The position numbers and the translations under genes were made by a program. From the NCBI GenBank assembly GCA_016713535.1, contig JADJOY010000021.1, positions 166,021 to 230,020 of the forward strand: DNA of 64,000 nt, written 5' to 3'. This document shows, piece after piece, positions 56,225-64,000 of the stretch (position 1 is its first letter; every line of letters begins with the position of its first letter). The notes under the pieces were generated by a model. The model made no database searches. It was not told the origin of the DNA and saw nothing but the letters and a program-made list of their open reading frames with translations. Origin of the DNA: JADJOY01 sp016713535 [NCBI: Deltaproteobacteria bacterium] (lineage in GTDB: Bacteria; JADJOY01).

Positions 56225-56595
56225 GGGCTAGCCGCCACCGACCAGCCGGTGAACCAGGACGGTGTGTCGGCGGGTTGGCCGAACCAACCCCAGTCATTCA
56301 ATGTCGCCATGAAACGTTCGCGGTCGTAGTGCTCGTAGTGGAGGGCGCTAAGGCCGGAGGAGTAGTAGTCCAACGCGTCAGAGGCCTCGAAAATATCGTC
56401 GTGGGTTTCCCGTCCGGCGATGATGGCGCCTCGCGGAGAGCCGAAGTCAGACAACCAACCGGAGCACCAGTACAGAACGCCTCGATAGGTCATCGCGAAG
56501 GGGGACTCGAATCGAATCCCGAGGTCTCGCGACGCCTCGCGCCACGCGACAGCCATCGGTCCAGCTGTGATGGTGTCGCGGTCGCCCAAGCGCAT
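56221..56595 (-). CDS. Cassette gene: first gene of a two-gene cassette (124 aa)
   Basis: From ATG 56595 (MRLGDRDTITAGPMAVAWRE) the protein is about 124 residues, rich in aromatic residues (YRGVLYWCSGWLSDFG, LNDWGWFGQPADTPSWFTGW). It has no signal peptide. GTG 56622 lies inside the neighbouring attC and is less likely. Function unknown; it is coupled to the 133-aa gene. Confidence 0.65.
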   Translation of the reverse strand: MRLGDRDTITAGPMAVAWREASRDLGIRFESPFAMTYRGVLYWCSGWLSDFGSPRGAIIAGRETHDDIFEASDALDYYSSGLSALHYEHYDRERFMATLNDWGWFGQPADTPSWFTGWSVAASP

Positions 56596-56604
56596 GATTT
56601 GTTT

Positions 56605-56695
56605 GGCTAACGCAATGCTCACCAGCGGCCCCGGACTACCACGTGTTCAACCCCGAGCAAGCCCGCGTGCCGTCAGGTGCAGCGCCTAGTTCTGC
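56605..56695 (-). repeat. attC site (91 bp)
   Basis: On the minus strand: R' GTTAGCC (plus GGCTAAC 56605-56611) and R'' GCAGAAC (plus GTTCTGC 56689-56695). It shares CGGACTACC and CCCGCGTGCCGTCAGGTGCAGCG with the sites at 55736 and 55385. The stop of the 207-aa gene overlaps R''. Confidence 0.85.
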
Positions 56696-57309
56696 CGGCG
56701 TCTTTGCCCCTCTTCTTCAAGACGGATTCGACGCTGGATTGCAGTGACCACCGTAGACAGCTTCGCCGCCCGGTTGGTCGGCCGCACGTATGAGGGGAGA
56801 TGCTCCTCGTGCCAGGCCTTCACGTAGTCGACGCCACCGATACGAACGACAGGCATGCGGCCTCGGCCGTCCCCAGCGGACACATTGAGCAGCGGTCGCG
56901 CCGTGCCATCGGATGCGAGGTACTGGAACTCCTTCTTGTGCAGCCCATTGTAGGAATCGAGGAACATGAGTGCGGGCTGGTCGTCGACTGCGAGCGGCGG
57001 TCCTCCCCAGGAACCTTCCGCCCAGCAGTACACCTTCTCGACAGGTTCACCCTTCAGCGTCTTCGAAACCTCAACTTCAGCGACCGTGCCGGGCCGAAAG
57101 TCGTCCCATTTGCGAGGATCGTCCCGACGACGAATCTCCTCGCGAATCGGCAAGGTGGTGATCTTCGCGACGCGCCCAATCACGATCGCTTCGGACTCGT
57201 CTGTCCAAAAAGCAAGGTAGTCCATTGCCCCGGCGGACTCGATACCGAGCGCCGTCGACCAAGCGAGGCAGCGGGCGGCGAACCGGACGAGGTAGGCAGA
57301 CCGATTCAT
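56686..57309 (-). CDS. Cassette gene: 207-aa protein, probably exported
   Basis: The protein starts at ATG 57309, four bases from the attC core, with a possible signal (LVRFAARCLAWSTALGIESAGA). The body (DESEAIVIGRVAKITTLPIRE, TVAEVEVSKTLKGEPVEKVYCWAEGSWGGPPLAVDDQPALMFLDS) resembles a small beta-barrel/OB-like domain in exported proteins. A basic helix ends the chain. No family assigned. Confidence 0.7.
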   Translation of the reverse strand: MNRSAYLVRFAARCLAWSTALGIESAGAMDYLAFWTDESEAIVIGRVAKITTLPIREEIRRRDDPRKWDDFRPGTVAEVEVSKTLKGEPVEKVYCWAEGSWGGPPLAVDDQPALMFLDSYNGLHKKEFQYLASDGTARPLLNVSAGDGRGRMPVVRIGGVDYVKAWHEEHLPSYVRPTNRAAKLSTVVTAIQRRIRLEEEGQRRRQN

Positions 57310-57312
57310 GAG

Positions 57313-57369
57313 GCAGAACGGAAAGCTCAGCGGCGGGCGAAGCCCGACCGCTGCAGCGCTGGGTTCGCT
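57313..57369 (-). repeat. attC site (57 bp)
   Basis: Cores GCAGAAC (57313-57319) and GTTCGCT (57363-57369) flank arms GCTCAGCGGCGGGC and GCCCGACCGCTGCAGC, the latter with an unpaired A and C. Its 57-bp length equals the site at 55027-55083. The cores deviate from consensus more than in the other sites. Confidence 0.7.
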
Positions 57370-57387
57370 CCGTTTACGACCACTACG

Positions 57388-57837
57388 TCACCGGTTCTCG
57401 CGAGGAAACGTCTCCAGCACCGCACCGCCGGCATCATACAGCCGCAGCATTCCTACCCCTTGCTCCGTGACCAGCAGTTCGGCCCGTGGCCGTCCGTCCA
57501 GCCCATTCAGGCTCAGCGTGGGAACGGGACGATGCCCATTCCCGTTCGTGAGTTCGACTCGTGCCCGATGCTTTGAGTCCAGTCCCATCACAAGGCGAGC
57601 CGGACTCTCCTTTCCACCCCCTGAAAGAACGGCCGTGGGTTCTGGCGCCTTCGAGTACCAGTTCGTGAGACTTACGGATGTGGCTGTCAGGCCCTGCCAC
57701 GCCGGCGGCTTGTCGAGCCAACCGGGGATTCGTTCGGCAACGAGAACGACGATAAGACCGAATACAACGATGCGGAGTTCCCGGACCCGTCGACGAAGGA
57801 CGCTCAGCTCAGTCTGAGATGATGATTCCGGACTCAT
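57388..57837 (-). CDS. Cassette gene: membrane-anchored protein (149 aa), first cassette
   Basis: From ATG 57837 the protein has a basic helix, one membrane segment (RIVVFGLIVVLVAERIPGWL near residues 23-42) and an extracytoplasmic beta-rich part with repeated units (ARLVMGLDSKHRARVELTNG, PTLSLNGLDGRPRAELLVTE, GVGMLRLYDAGGAVLETF). It is the cassette nearest the integrase remnant. No family assigned. Confidence 0.7.
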   Translation of the reverse strand: MSPESSSQTELSVLRRRVRELRIVVFGLIVVLVAERIPGWLDKPPAWQGLTATSVSLTNWYSKAPEPTAVLSGGGKESPARLVMGLDSKHRARVELTNGNGHRPVPTLSLNGLDGRPRAELLVTEQGVGMLRLYDAGGAVLETFPRENR

Positions 57838-58028
57838 TGATCATCCGATATGGAGCGAACTTCTATTCGCGTGAACTAGGCAGGTCCCGATGGTCCGGTC
57901 TGGGCGGGTTCCGCTATTCGAGGCGAGCTCGCCAGGCTATCGGGTTCGGGCCGTGGTTGAAGACCACGGCTCGAAGGTCGCGATCAGTTTGCAGAATCGC
58001 ACGGTCGGCCTGCTCGCCGCCAGGGGCG
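57838..58028. other. Probable attI region between first cassette and integrase remnant
   Basis: About 190 bases lie between the first cassette gene and the integrase stop. An AGCGAAC (plus, near 57855) matches the reverse of a core-like GTTCGCT on the minus strand and could be the insertion point. No sure attI sequence can be assigned. Confidence 0.35.
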
Positions 58029-58322
58029 CTATCTGGGCGGGGAGGGGAACGGGGGTGGCGCGCCAGATGGGGGTAATTCGGTACACCGGGTGGCGAGGCC
58101 GTCGATGGGGCTGCGGACGGCGGCCCAGCCTCGGTCGAGGATGTGGGTGTAGATCATGGTGGTGCTGACGTCGCTGTGGCCCAGCAGTTCCTGCACGGTG
58201 CGGATGTCGTAGCCGTCTTCGAGGGGTGGGTGGCGAAGGAGTGCCGGAAGGTGCGCCGCCAGCGGCGCGATTCCGCGGAACCGCGGGGGAAGGTGCCGCG
58301 GCGGCAGGCCGGGGCAGGGCAC
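58029..58322 (-). pseudogene. intI: Integron integrase IntI, C-terminal remnant with frameshift
   Basis: The minus strand encodes [32 protein letters not shown] and VRSPIDGL, the IntI tyrosine-recombinase end with catalytic Tyr in MIYTH. Just upstream [12 protein letters not shown] is in another frame, so a one-base change lies near 58245. The usual HxxR His is Arg here. No N-terminal two-thirds was found; the next gene begins at 58341. The remnant is inactive and reads in the same direction as the cassettes. Confidence 0.85.
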
Positions 58323-58340
58323 GGCCGCGCGCCGCGCGGC

Positions 58341-58700
58341 TCACGCGCCGCGCGCGATGGTGGGTTGGTCGATGGCGAAGCGCCAGGTGCCGTCGGGCTG
58401 GCGGCGGGCGACCTCGGCGGTGGTGCTGCCGTCGTCGAGGCGGGTGGAGGTGAGGGCGAGGTCGCCGGCGCGCAGCACGGGGGCGGTCTCGCCGGGCGTG
58501 AAGTGCGGCCGGTCGGCGAGGATCTCGGTGAAGAACTGGCGGATGGCGGCGGTGCCGACGGCGAGGGTACCGTCGCCGCGGTCGAGGACGGCGTCGGGCT
58601 CGTAGAGGGCGAGCAGGCCTTCGATGTCGGCGGCATTGGCGCGCTCGAGGAAGAGGCGGGTGAGGTCTTCGGGTGTTCGCGCGGGGATGGGGGCGGTCAT
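58341..58700 (-). CDS. SnoaL/DUF4440-like protein
   Basis: The 119-residue protein from ATG 58700 ([39 protein letters not shown]) has the NTF2-like fold of SnoaL/DUF4440 proteins, with [17 protein letters not shown] and the core [33 protein letters not shown]. Many such proteins bind small molecules; activity unknown. It directly abuts the integrase remnant. Confidence 0.85.
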   Translation of the reverse strand: MTAPIPARTPEDLTRLFLERANAADIEGLLALYEPDAVLDRGDGTLAVGTAAIRQFFTEILADRPHFTPGETAPVLRAGDLALTSTRLDDGSTTAEVARRQPDGTWRFAIDQPTIARGA

Positions 58701-58735
58701 GGCGGGTCCTCGGTGGCGGCGGCTCGGCGCGGGGC

Positions 58736-59253
58736 TCAGGCGCGCGCGCACTTCTCGACGGTGGCCAGGGTGCGGGTGGTGATGTCCCGCCCGAAGGTGC
58801 GCTCGAGCAGGGTCATGAACACGGGGCCCTGGGGCTCGGCACGTACGCGGTGAATGCCTCGGTGCCCGCGAGCGTCAGGATGGCGGCGCCGTCTTGCTCG
58901 ATCGGCAGGCGCGGTGGGCGAGTGGGCGGCTGGCGCAGGAACGTGATCACGCGCTTGGCGTCGCTCGGCACGGCGAGGCCGGCGAATGGGTCGGACGAGA
59001 GCAGGGCCCCGAGTTCTTTCTGCGAGCGGACGATCGTGGGAAAGCGCCGGCCGAGGCCGTCGGCGGTGGCGCGCTCGGCTCGCGCTTCGAGCGTCGCCCG
59101 CGCCGTCGCCGCGTGCACGGTGAAGATCACGTTCCCCGAGCCGAGCACCGTCTTCACCTCGGCAAATCCCGCCTCGGTGAAGCACCGGACCAGCTCCGGC
59201 ATCTTGGCGTTGGCCGGGCTCACGCCCCGGAGGAACGCGACGTAGCGGGGCAT
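58736..59253 (-). pseudogene. DUF1697 protein, frame broken near 58835
   Basis: From ATG 59253 (MPRYVAFLRGVSPANAKMPELVRCFTEAGF) the DUF1697 signature VLGSGNVIFT and a region with GRRFPTIVRSQKEL are present. One base is missing near 58835; the other frame continues [28 protein letters not shown]. Total about 172 codons. A 14-base G run lies 17 bases upstream of the ATG. Confidence 0.75.
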
Positions 59254-59330
59254 GCGCGAGAGCCTACGCGGGGGGGGGGGGGGCGCTGGAATGGCGGCGA
59301 GCCGGCATGGTCGTGACCGCGAATCCTGGC

Positions 59331-60014
59331 TCAGCGGATGACGGCTGTCGCCGGCCCGTCGCCCGTACACGCCACGATCTCGAGGTCTCGGTTCGCTAGA
59401 AGCCGGCGTGACTTCGTGAACGATGTGCCCTCTAGGCCTCGGCCGCTGCTGCTCCACGAGAGTGAGAGCTCGATGAGATAGCCGTCGGCTAAGCGCGTGC
59501 CGTCGAGCTCGACCGGCTCGTGCTCGATGGCGCGGACGGCGGCACGGTAGGAGAACCGCGCCGTGAGCTCGCACGGTGCGGCCGGGAATCGCACGCAGAG
59601 CGAGTGCATCTGCTCGACTCGCTCGGCGTAGTACCGGACGGCGTCCCAGGTGACGGCCGCGGCGACCAACACACCCTCCGCGGAAGATCCCCACCAGCGG
59701 TCGCAGTCCGAGGGCTCCGAGGTGGTGCGGTGATACGGGGAGCATTCTGGGCGCCAATTTGGTGAAAGCCGCTCCGCTCTGCTCACCAGCATCGCCTCGC
59801 GTTCGTTGGAGGCGCGGCGATCGATCTCGACCGTGAACCGATCGGTAAGGTTCGGGGGCGGGGCGGCCGCCGAAAGCGAGGTTTGGGGCCGGCCCGCGCA
59901 AGCAGCGGTGAGGGTCGCGGCGAGCAACGCGCACGAATGGGCACGTCGCCACGAGCGGCCGACGGAGCGGCCGCGCTCCAGGGGGTGGATTGCGGCCGGG
60001 CGCGGCAGCGGCAT
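59331..60014 (-). CDS. Putative lipoprotein (227 aa)
   Basis: From ATG 60014 the signal region ends in the lipobox TAAC (LAATLTAACAG, Cys near residue 40). The mature part has FTVEIDRRASNEREAMLVSRAERLSPNWRPECSPYHRTTSEP and a beta-rich end (LELDGTRLADGYLIEL-like, FTKSRRLLANRDLEIVACTGDG). No domain recognised. Its start overlaps the methyltransferase stop by 3 bases (ATGA). Confidence 0.65.
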   Translation of the reverse strand: MPLPRPAAIHPLERGRSVGRSWRRAHSCALLAATLTAACAGRPQTSLSAAAPPPNLTDRFTVEIDRRASNEREAMLVSRAERLSPNWRPECSPYHRTTSEPSDCDRWWGSSAEGVLVAAAVTWDAVRYYAERVEQMHSLCVRFPAAPCELTARFSYRAAVRAIEHEPVELDGTRLADGYLIELSLSWSSSGRGLEGTSFTKSRRLLANRDLEIVACTGDGPATAVIR

Positions 60015-60871
60015 CACGTCCGCGCGACGAGCAGCGCTTCCGAGCTGATGGGCGGGCGGAGGCCGTCGGTGCGGCCGGCGAAGTAGCGCTCGGTGAGCGC
60101 GAGCGCGGAGACGTGCTCGACGGTCCGGAAGCCGCACTCGCTCGCGAGCGCGAGCATCTCGCCGGGCGTGACGAAGCTGATCCAGGGGGTGCCGCTCGCG
60201 CGCGCGCCCGCGGCGGCGCGCTCGATGCCGGGGCGCACCGCCGGCTCGGTGAGCGCGATCGGCAGCAGGAAGGATCTCACGAGGCTCGAGCCCGCCGCGA
60301 GGCCCGCGAGCCGGCGCAGCGTGGCGGCGATGGCGTCGCGGGTGAGGTACATGCTGACGCCGGTCGACGCGACCACCGCGGGCCGCGTCGGGTCGAAGCC
60401 GGCGGCCAGTAACTCTCGCCACCAGCCGTCGCCGGCCTCGAAGTCGACGGGCACGAGCCGCACGAAGGGCGGCACGTAGAGGCCGAGGCTCTCGAGGCGC
60501 TGGCGCTTCCACGCCTGCGGTCCGGGCTGGTCGATCTCGAAGACCGTGAGCCGTGCCGTCAGCTCGGGCCGGCGCTGCGCGAACGTGTCGAGCCCAGCGC
60601 CGAGGATCACGTACTGGTCCACTCCGCGCGCCACCTCGGCGGCCACGTGATCCTCGAGGAACCGAGCGCGCGCCACGATCGACGCGCGAAACGGCCGCGT
60701 GAAGTGGCTCATGTCCGGGCGCTCGCGCCAGCCGGGCTCGGGCGCGGCGATCGCGAGGCCGACCTCGTCCGTGAAGACGTGCGGCGGCGCGTCCGCCAGC
60801 ACGTGCAGCGCGCGCCACAGCGCGGTCCGCACGGCGGTGTTGTCGGGCTGGGGGTTGGGAGCGTTCGACAT
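60014..60871 (-). CDS. SAM-dependent methyltransferase, TIGR00027/LCM-like
   Basis: This 285-residue protein has the SAM-binding motif VILGAGLDTFAQR near residue 83, FEIDQP near 108, and FVPVDFEAGDG. Conserved ASTGVSMYLT fits the leucine-carboxyl-methyltransferase-like class I family. It transfers methyl groups to an unknown substrate. ATG 60871 gives the normal length. It forms an operon with the downstream lipoprotein gene. Confidence 0.85.
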   Translation of the reverse strand: MSNAPNPQPDNTAVRTALWRALHVLADAPPHVFTDEVGLAIAAPEPGWRERPDMSHFTRPFRASIVARARFLEDHVAAEVARGVDQYVILGAGLDTFAQRRPELTARLTVFEIDQPGPQAWKRQRLESLGLYVPPFVRLVPVDFEAGDGWWRELLAAGFDPTRPAVVASTGVSMYLTRDAIAATLRRLAGLAAGSSLVRSFLLPIALTEPAVRPGIERAAAGARASGTPWISFVTPGEMLALASECGFRTVEHVSALALTERYFAGRTDGLRPPISSEALLVART

Positions 60872-60876
60872 GGGGC

Positions 60877-61431
60877 TCACGCATGCTGCTCGGAGGGGTC
60901 GCCCGCTGGCTGTCCGGGTACCTCTGCGAGCCATCTCGCACGCAGCAGCGCCGGCGCGTGGCGGTCCGGAAACACGTACGGCGCGTCGATGGTGGCGGCG
61001 TGGGACGGTCTCCCTTGGAGCCAGTCCTCCAAGCCGGCGAGTCCCTGGCCCGCGCCGAAACCTTTCTCGAAGTAGAACGGAATGCTCTTCGCGAGATCGA
61101 CGAGGTTCCCGAGTACCGATCGATTGTCGGTGGCCGCGACGACCACCGGTTGCATGGCCCGCTGCTCAGCCGCGATGACCTCGTCGTCGACACCGAGGCG
61201 GCGCAGGCGCTCACCGACCACGGACGCCAAGCGTTTCGGGAGCGAGCGAACGTCCCGGGCAGGCAAAACGATCGAAAGGAGCGAGGTGGTGCTGACGAGG
61301 AGTAGAAGCGGCTGACGCTCGACGACGATTCGGTTCACGTACCAGTCGCCCAGCGCGGTGTCGATCGGGCGCTCCACCACGACCGTCGGCAGCAACGAGC
61401 GCAGCTTGCGGGTGGGTCTCAGGATGACCAT
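60877..61431 (-). CDS. DUF6933-like protein
   Basis: The 184-residue protein (MVILRPTRKLRSLL, LGDWYVNRIVVERQPLLLLVSTTSLLSIVLPARDVRSL) matches DUF6933 proteins by its start and by the GDWY motif. No catalytic motif. Five bases separate it from the methyltransferase start. Confidence 0.7.
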   Translation of the reverse strand: MVILRPTRKLRSLLPTVVVERPIDTALGDWYVNRIVVERQPLLLLVSTTSLLSIVLPARDVRSLPKRLASVVGERLRRLGVDDEVIAAEQRAMQPVVVAATDNRSVLGNLVDLAKSIPFYFEKGFGAGQGLAGLEDWLQGRPSHAATIDAPYVFPDRHAPALLRARWLAEVPGQPAGDPSEQHA

Positions 61432-61504
61432 GGGCCGCCTCTTCTTGCGCGACGGGCTCGCGCGGACCTTAGCGTACCGATCGGAACGTCGATCGCTGTT
61501 TCGC

Positions 61505-62551
61505 TCACCCGCTCGGCGGATCGGAGCGCACGCGGCTCAGGACGTCGCTCGCGAGGTCGGCCTCGATGCCGCCGCCGAAGAGCCCGTCCTGCCAGGCCGG
61601 ATTCTCGTAGAGGAACGTGTCGAGCCACATCGTCGCGTAGCGCTTGGCGACGGTGTGCTGGGCGGCGGCGGGCAGGGTGGCGGCGCAGTCGATCGGGATC
61701 GCGTCCACGATCGCGGCGGTCCACAGCCCGAGCGCCGCTTCGTCGAAGTAGCCGATGTGGTTGGCGCCGGTGATCTCGAGGAGCTGCCGCTCGGCCGGGA
61801 TCGCGTCGTAGTAGAGGTCGACGCCGCCGCGGCCCAGGTTGGTGAACGCGAGCAGGCTCGGCGGGCGCGGGTTCACCAGGCAGTCCTCGGTGCCGACCTG
61901 GATCTGCGTGGGCGCGGTCACCCGCGCGGCGGCGTCGAGGGTGTCCTGGAAGAGGAAGCGGCCCAGGTCGTTGATGCCGGGCGCGAAGGCGACCACGGCG
62001 CGCACGCGCGGGTCGACGGCCGCCGCCTCGATCGCGCCCGCGGCCCCGGCGGAGAGCGCGACCAGGCCGATGTGCTCGGGGTCGACGCGGCCGGCGAGCG
62101 CGCCTGCATCGCCGCCGCTCTCGCCGAGGAGGGCGTCGATCCCGCGCTCGAAGCCGCGCGCCCACGCGGCCATGTCCAGGGAGAGCGTGTTCGCGGGGGT
62201 GAACGTGAGCACCGCGTAGCCATGGCTCCCGAGGTGGTCCGAGATGCACGACATGATCGAACCGGACGCGGCGAGGCCGTTCGAGAGCACGATGCCCGGC
62301 ACGCGCGCCGGCGGCTCGGCCGCCGCTGCGTCGTCGGCGACCGGCATATACGTGAGCGCGGGGTAGGTCCTGAACTCGGGCACGTCGAGCGTGGCGGTGC
62401 CGTGCTCGACGGCGAAGCGGCCGGCGCCGCTCGGGTCGGTCGGCACGAACGCGGCGCCGCGGCTCTCGCCGGAGGAGCACGCAGCGAGCGCGAGCAGCCC
62501 CGCCACGCCGATGAGCGTGGCCGCTCGGCGGATCGCGGGAGCGCTCGCCAT
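61505..62551 (-). CDS. Secreted alpha/beta-hydrolase lipoprotein
   Basis: From ATG 62551 the 348-residue protein has a lipobox ALAAC (Cys near residue 25). GIVLSNGLAASGS supplies an oxyanion-type loop, and GLVALSAGAAGAIEAA near residue 165 is the nucleophile elbow (Ser). ITGANHIGYFD near 260 has the catalytic His, and an Asp in TEDCLVNP may complete the triad. It resembles chlorophyllase/PAF-hydrolase-like lipases. Confidence 0.8.
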   Translation of the reverse strand: MASAPAIRRAATLIGVAGLLALAACSSGESRGAAFVPTDPSGAGRFAVEHGTATLDVPEFRTYPALTYMPVADDAAAAEPPARVPGIVLSNGLAASGSIMSCISDHLGSHGYAVLTFTPANTLSLDMAAWARGFERGIDALLGESGGDAGALAGRVDPEHIGLVALSAGAAGAIEAAAVDPRVRAVVAFAPGINDLGRFLFQDTLDAAARVTAPTQIQVGTEDCLVNPRPPSLLAFTNLGRGGVDLYYDAIPAERQLLEITGANHIGYFDEAALGLWTAAIVDAIPIDCAATLPAAAQHTVAKRYATMWLDTFLYENPAWQDGLFGGGIEADLASDVLSRVRSDPPSG

Positions 62552-62921
62552 CGCTCGGGTGTCCACGGCGCGCGATTCATCGCACGGATCGGGCGGCGAG
62601 CTCCACCCGATCGGCGCGCGGGCCGCTCCACCTGGTGCACGAGCGCTGCGAGGGCGGCCGCCCCGGGCTCGGTCAGAGAACCGCGGTCCGGCGGTGCCTG
62701 CCGTACCGCGTATCGCCGGGCACGCGACGCGTGCCCCTCCCGCGCCTTCTGGGCTCGCGCTCGTCGGGCGGCCGTGAGGTCGCCCGGGAACGTCCGCGGG
62801 GTCGCCCCGGCCTCGAGATCTTGCTGGCAACTGCCATCAGAAAATAGCAAAGAGTTGATTGCGAAAACGGTCACAAAGTGCTTACAGCCGGTCCCGCGGA
62901 TCCCACGAAAACAGGCAAAAA

Positions 62922-62949
62922 TGGGCCCTGGGGGCCTTCCCAGGGCCCC
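62922..62949 (-). terminator. Distal terminator of icd
   Basis: GGGCCCTGGG (62923-62932) and CCCAGGGCCC (62939-62948) pair perfectly. On the minus strand the stem is followed by ATTTTT (62917-62922). It backs up the stronger terminator at 62958-62995. Confidence 0.65.
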
Positions 62950-62957
62950 CTTGGGCA

Positions 62958-62995
62958 CAAAAAACGGGGCGCGGGCCTCTTCGGCCTGCGCCCCG
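62958..62995 (-). terminator. Intrinsic terminator of icd
   Basis: On the minus strand ACGGGGCGCAGGCCG pairs with CGGGCCTCTGCGCCCCGT-like sequence (62964-62995, one small bulge) and runs into TTTTTT (62958-62963). It is 46 bases after the icd stop. Confidence 0.8.
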
Positions 62996-63041
62996 TGGGT
63001 CGGGCGGGGTTCGGGCGGCGCGCGCCGCGCGGCTCAGCGCC

Positions 63042-64000
<959 letters not shown>

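Larger units (their letters stand above)
51450..58322 (-). mobile_element. Chromosomal integron cassette array with degenerate integrase
   Basis: Nine or so minus-strand cassette units are separated by attC-like sites (five clear, two weaker). The integrase remnant at 58029-58322 lies at the right end. The attC sites have RYYYAAC/GTTRRRY-type cores and extra unpaired bases in the L'' arm on the minus strand, so cassettes read leftwards. The shared attC text (CCCGCGTGCCGTCAGGTGC) in several sites indicates a homogeneous, sedentary array. An ISL3 element (53152-54616) interrupts it. Confidence 0.85.

Noticed and set aside
58736-58740. Treating DUF1697 as two separate short genes
   Set aside because: The two frames join into one normal DUF1697 protein across a single-base change, so one broken gene is the simpler reading.

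Overview
This window comes from a very GC-rich (about 70%) Gram-negative bacterium, probably a deltaproteobacterium or myxobacterium-like lineage. That placement is inferred from codon use, abundant secreted lipoproteins, the LipB-LipA pair, an mdh-sucC-sucD operon and many GTG starts; no rRNA is present to confirm it. Three tRNAs (Met-CAT, Ala-GGC, Leu-CAG) punctuate the left half.

Layout. (1) 1-4.6 kb is an accessory segment next to tRNA-Met: an AbiEii-like nucleotidyltransferase with a small partner, a SWIM zinc-finger protein beside a SWIM-SNF2 helicase, and an MntA/HepT toxin-antitoxin pair. (2) 5-24.3 kb is a housekeeping core: secreted VCBS-like protein, HD-domain protein, VanZ-like protein, response regulator, PrcB-like protein, lipA/lipB, alpha/beta hydrolase, comEC, hisS-aspS-LysM protein, and mdh-sucC-sucD with a recognisable promoter and terminators. 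(3) 24.5-44.1 kb holds mixed accessory genes (beta-helix lipoprotein, GNAT, GFA, Coq4-like/TetR operon, hydrolase, GST, VapBC, GT39-type membrane protein and others) and an IS21-family element with accessory genes. (4) 44.48-49.15 kb is a complete TnsB/TnsC-type transposon inside a GNAT acetyltransferase gene. Its ends and its GCCGAG target duplication can be read directly, and removing it restores a 183-codon acetyltransferase frame. (5) 51.4-58.3 kb is a chromosomal integron: small minus-strand cassette genes of mostly unknown function, separated by attC sites with the R''/R' core sites and extrahelical bases expected of attC. It ends at a truncated, frameshifted integron integrase that reads in the same direction as the cassettes. 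An ISL3-family element with an 8-bp target duplication sits in the array. (6) 58.3-64 kb returns to ordinary genes and ends in a partial NADP-isocitrate dehydrogenase followed by tandem terminators.

About ten otherwise well-conserved genes carry a single-base frame break (comEC, the LysM gene, sucD, a VOC protein, DUF4034, the SEC-C gene, DUF1697 and others). Because these include a TCA-cycle gene and the breaks lie in GC-rich runs, many are probably assembly or consensus errors. The lesions in the ISL3 transposase and the integrase may be genuine decay.

The most interesting content is the integron with its unknown cassettes and the autonomous transposon carrying a SEC-C/tetratricopeptide-like gene. 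Toxin-antitoxin modules are scattered among them.
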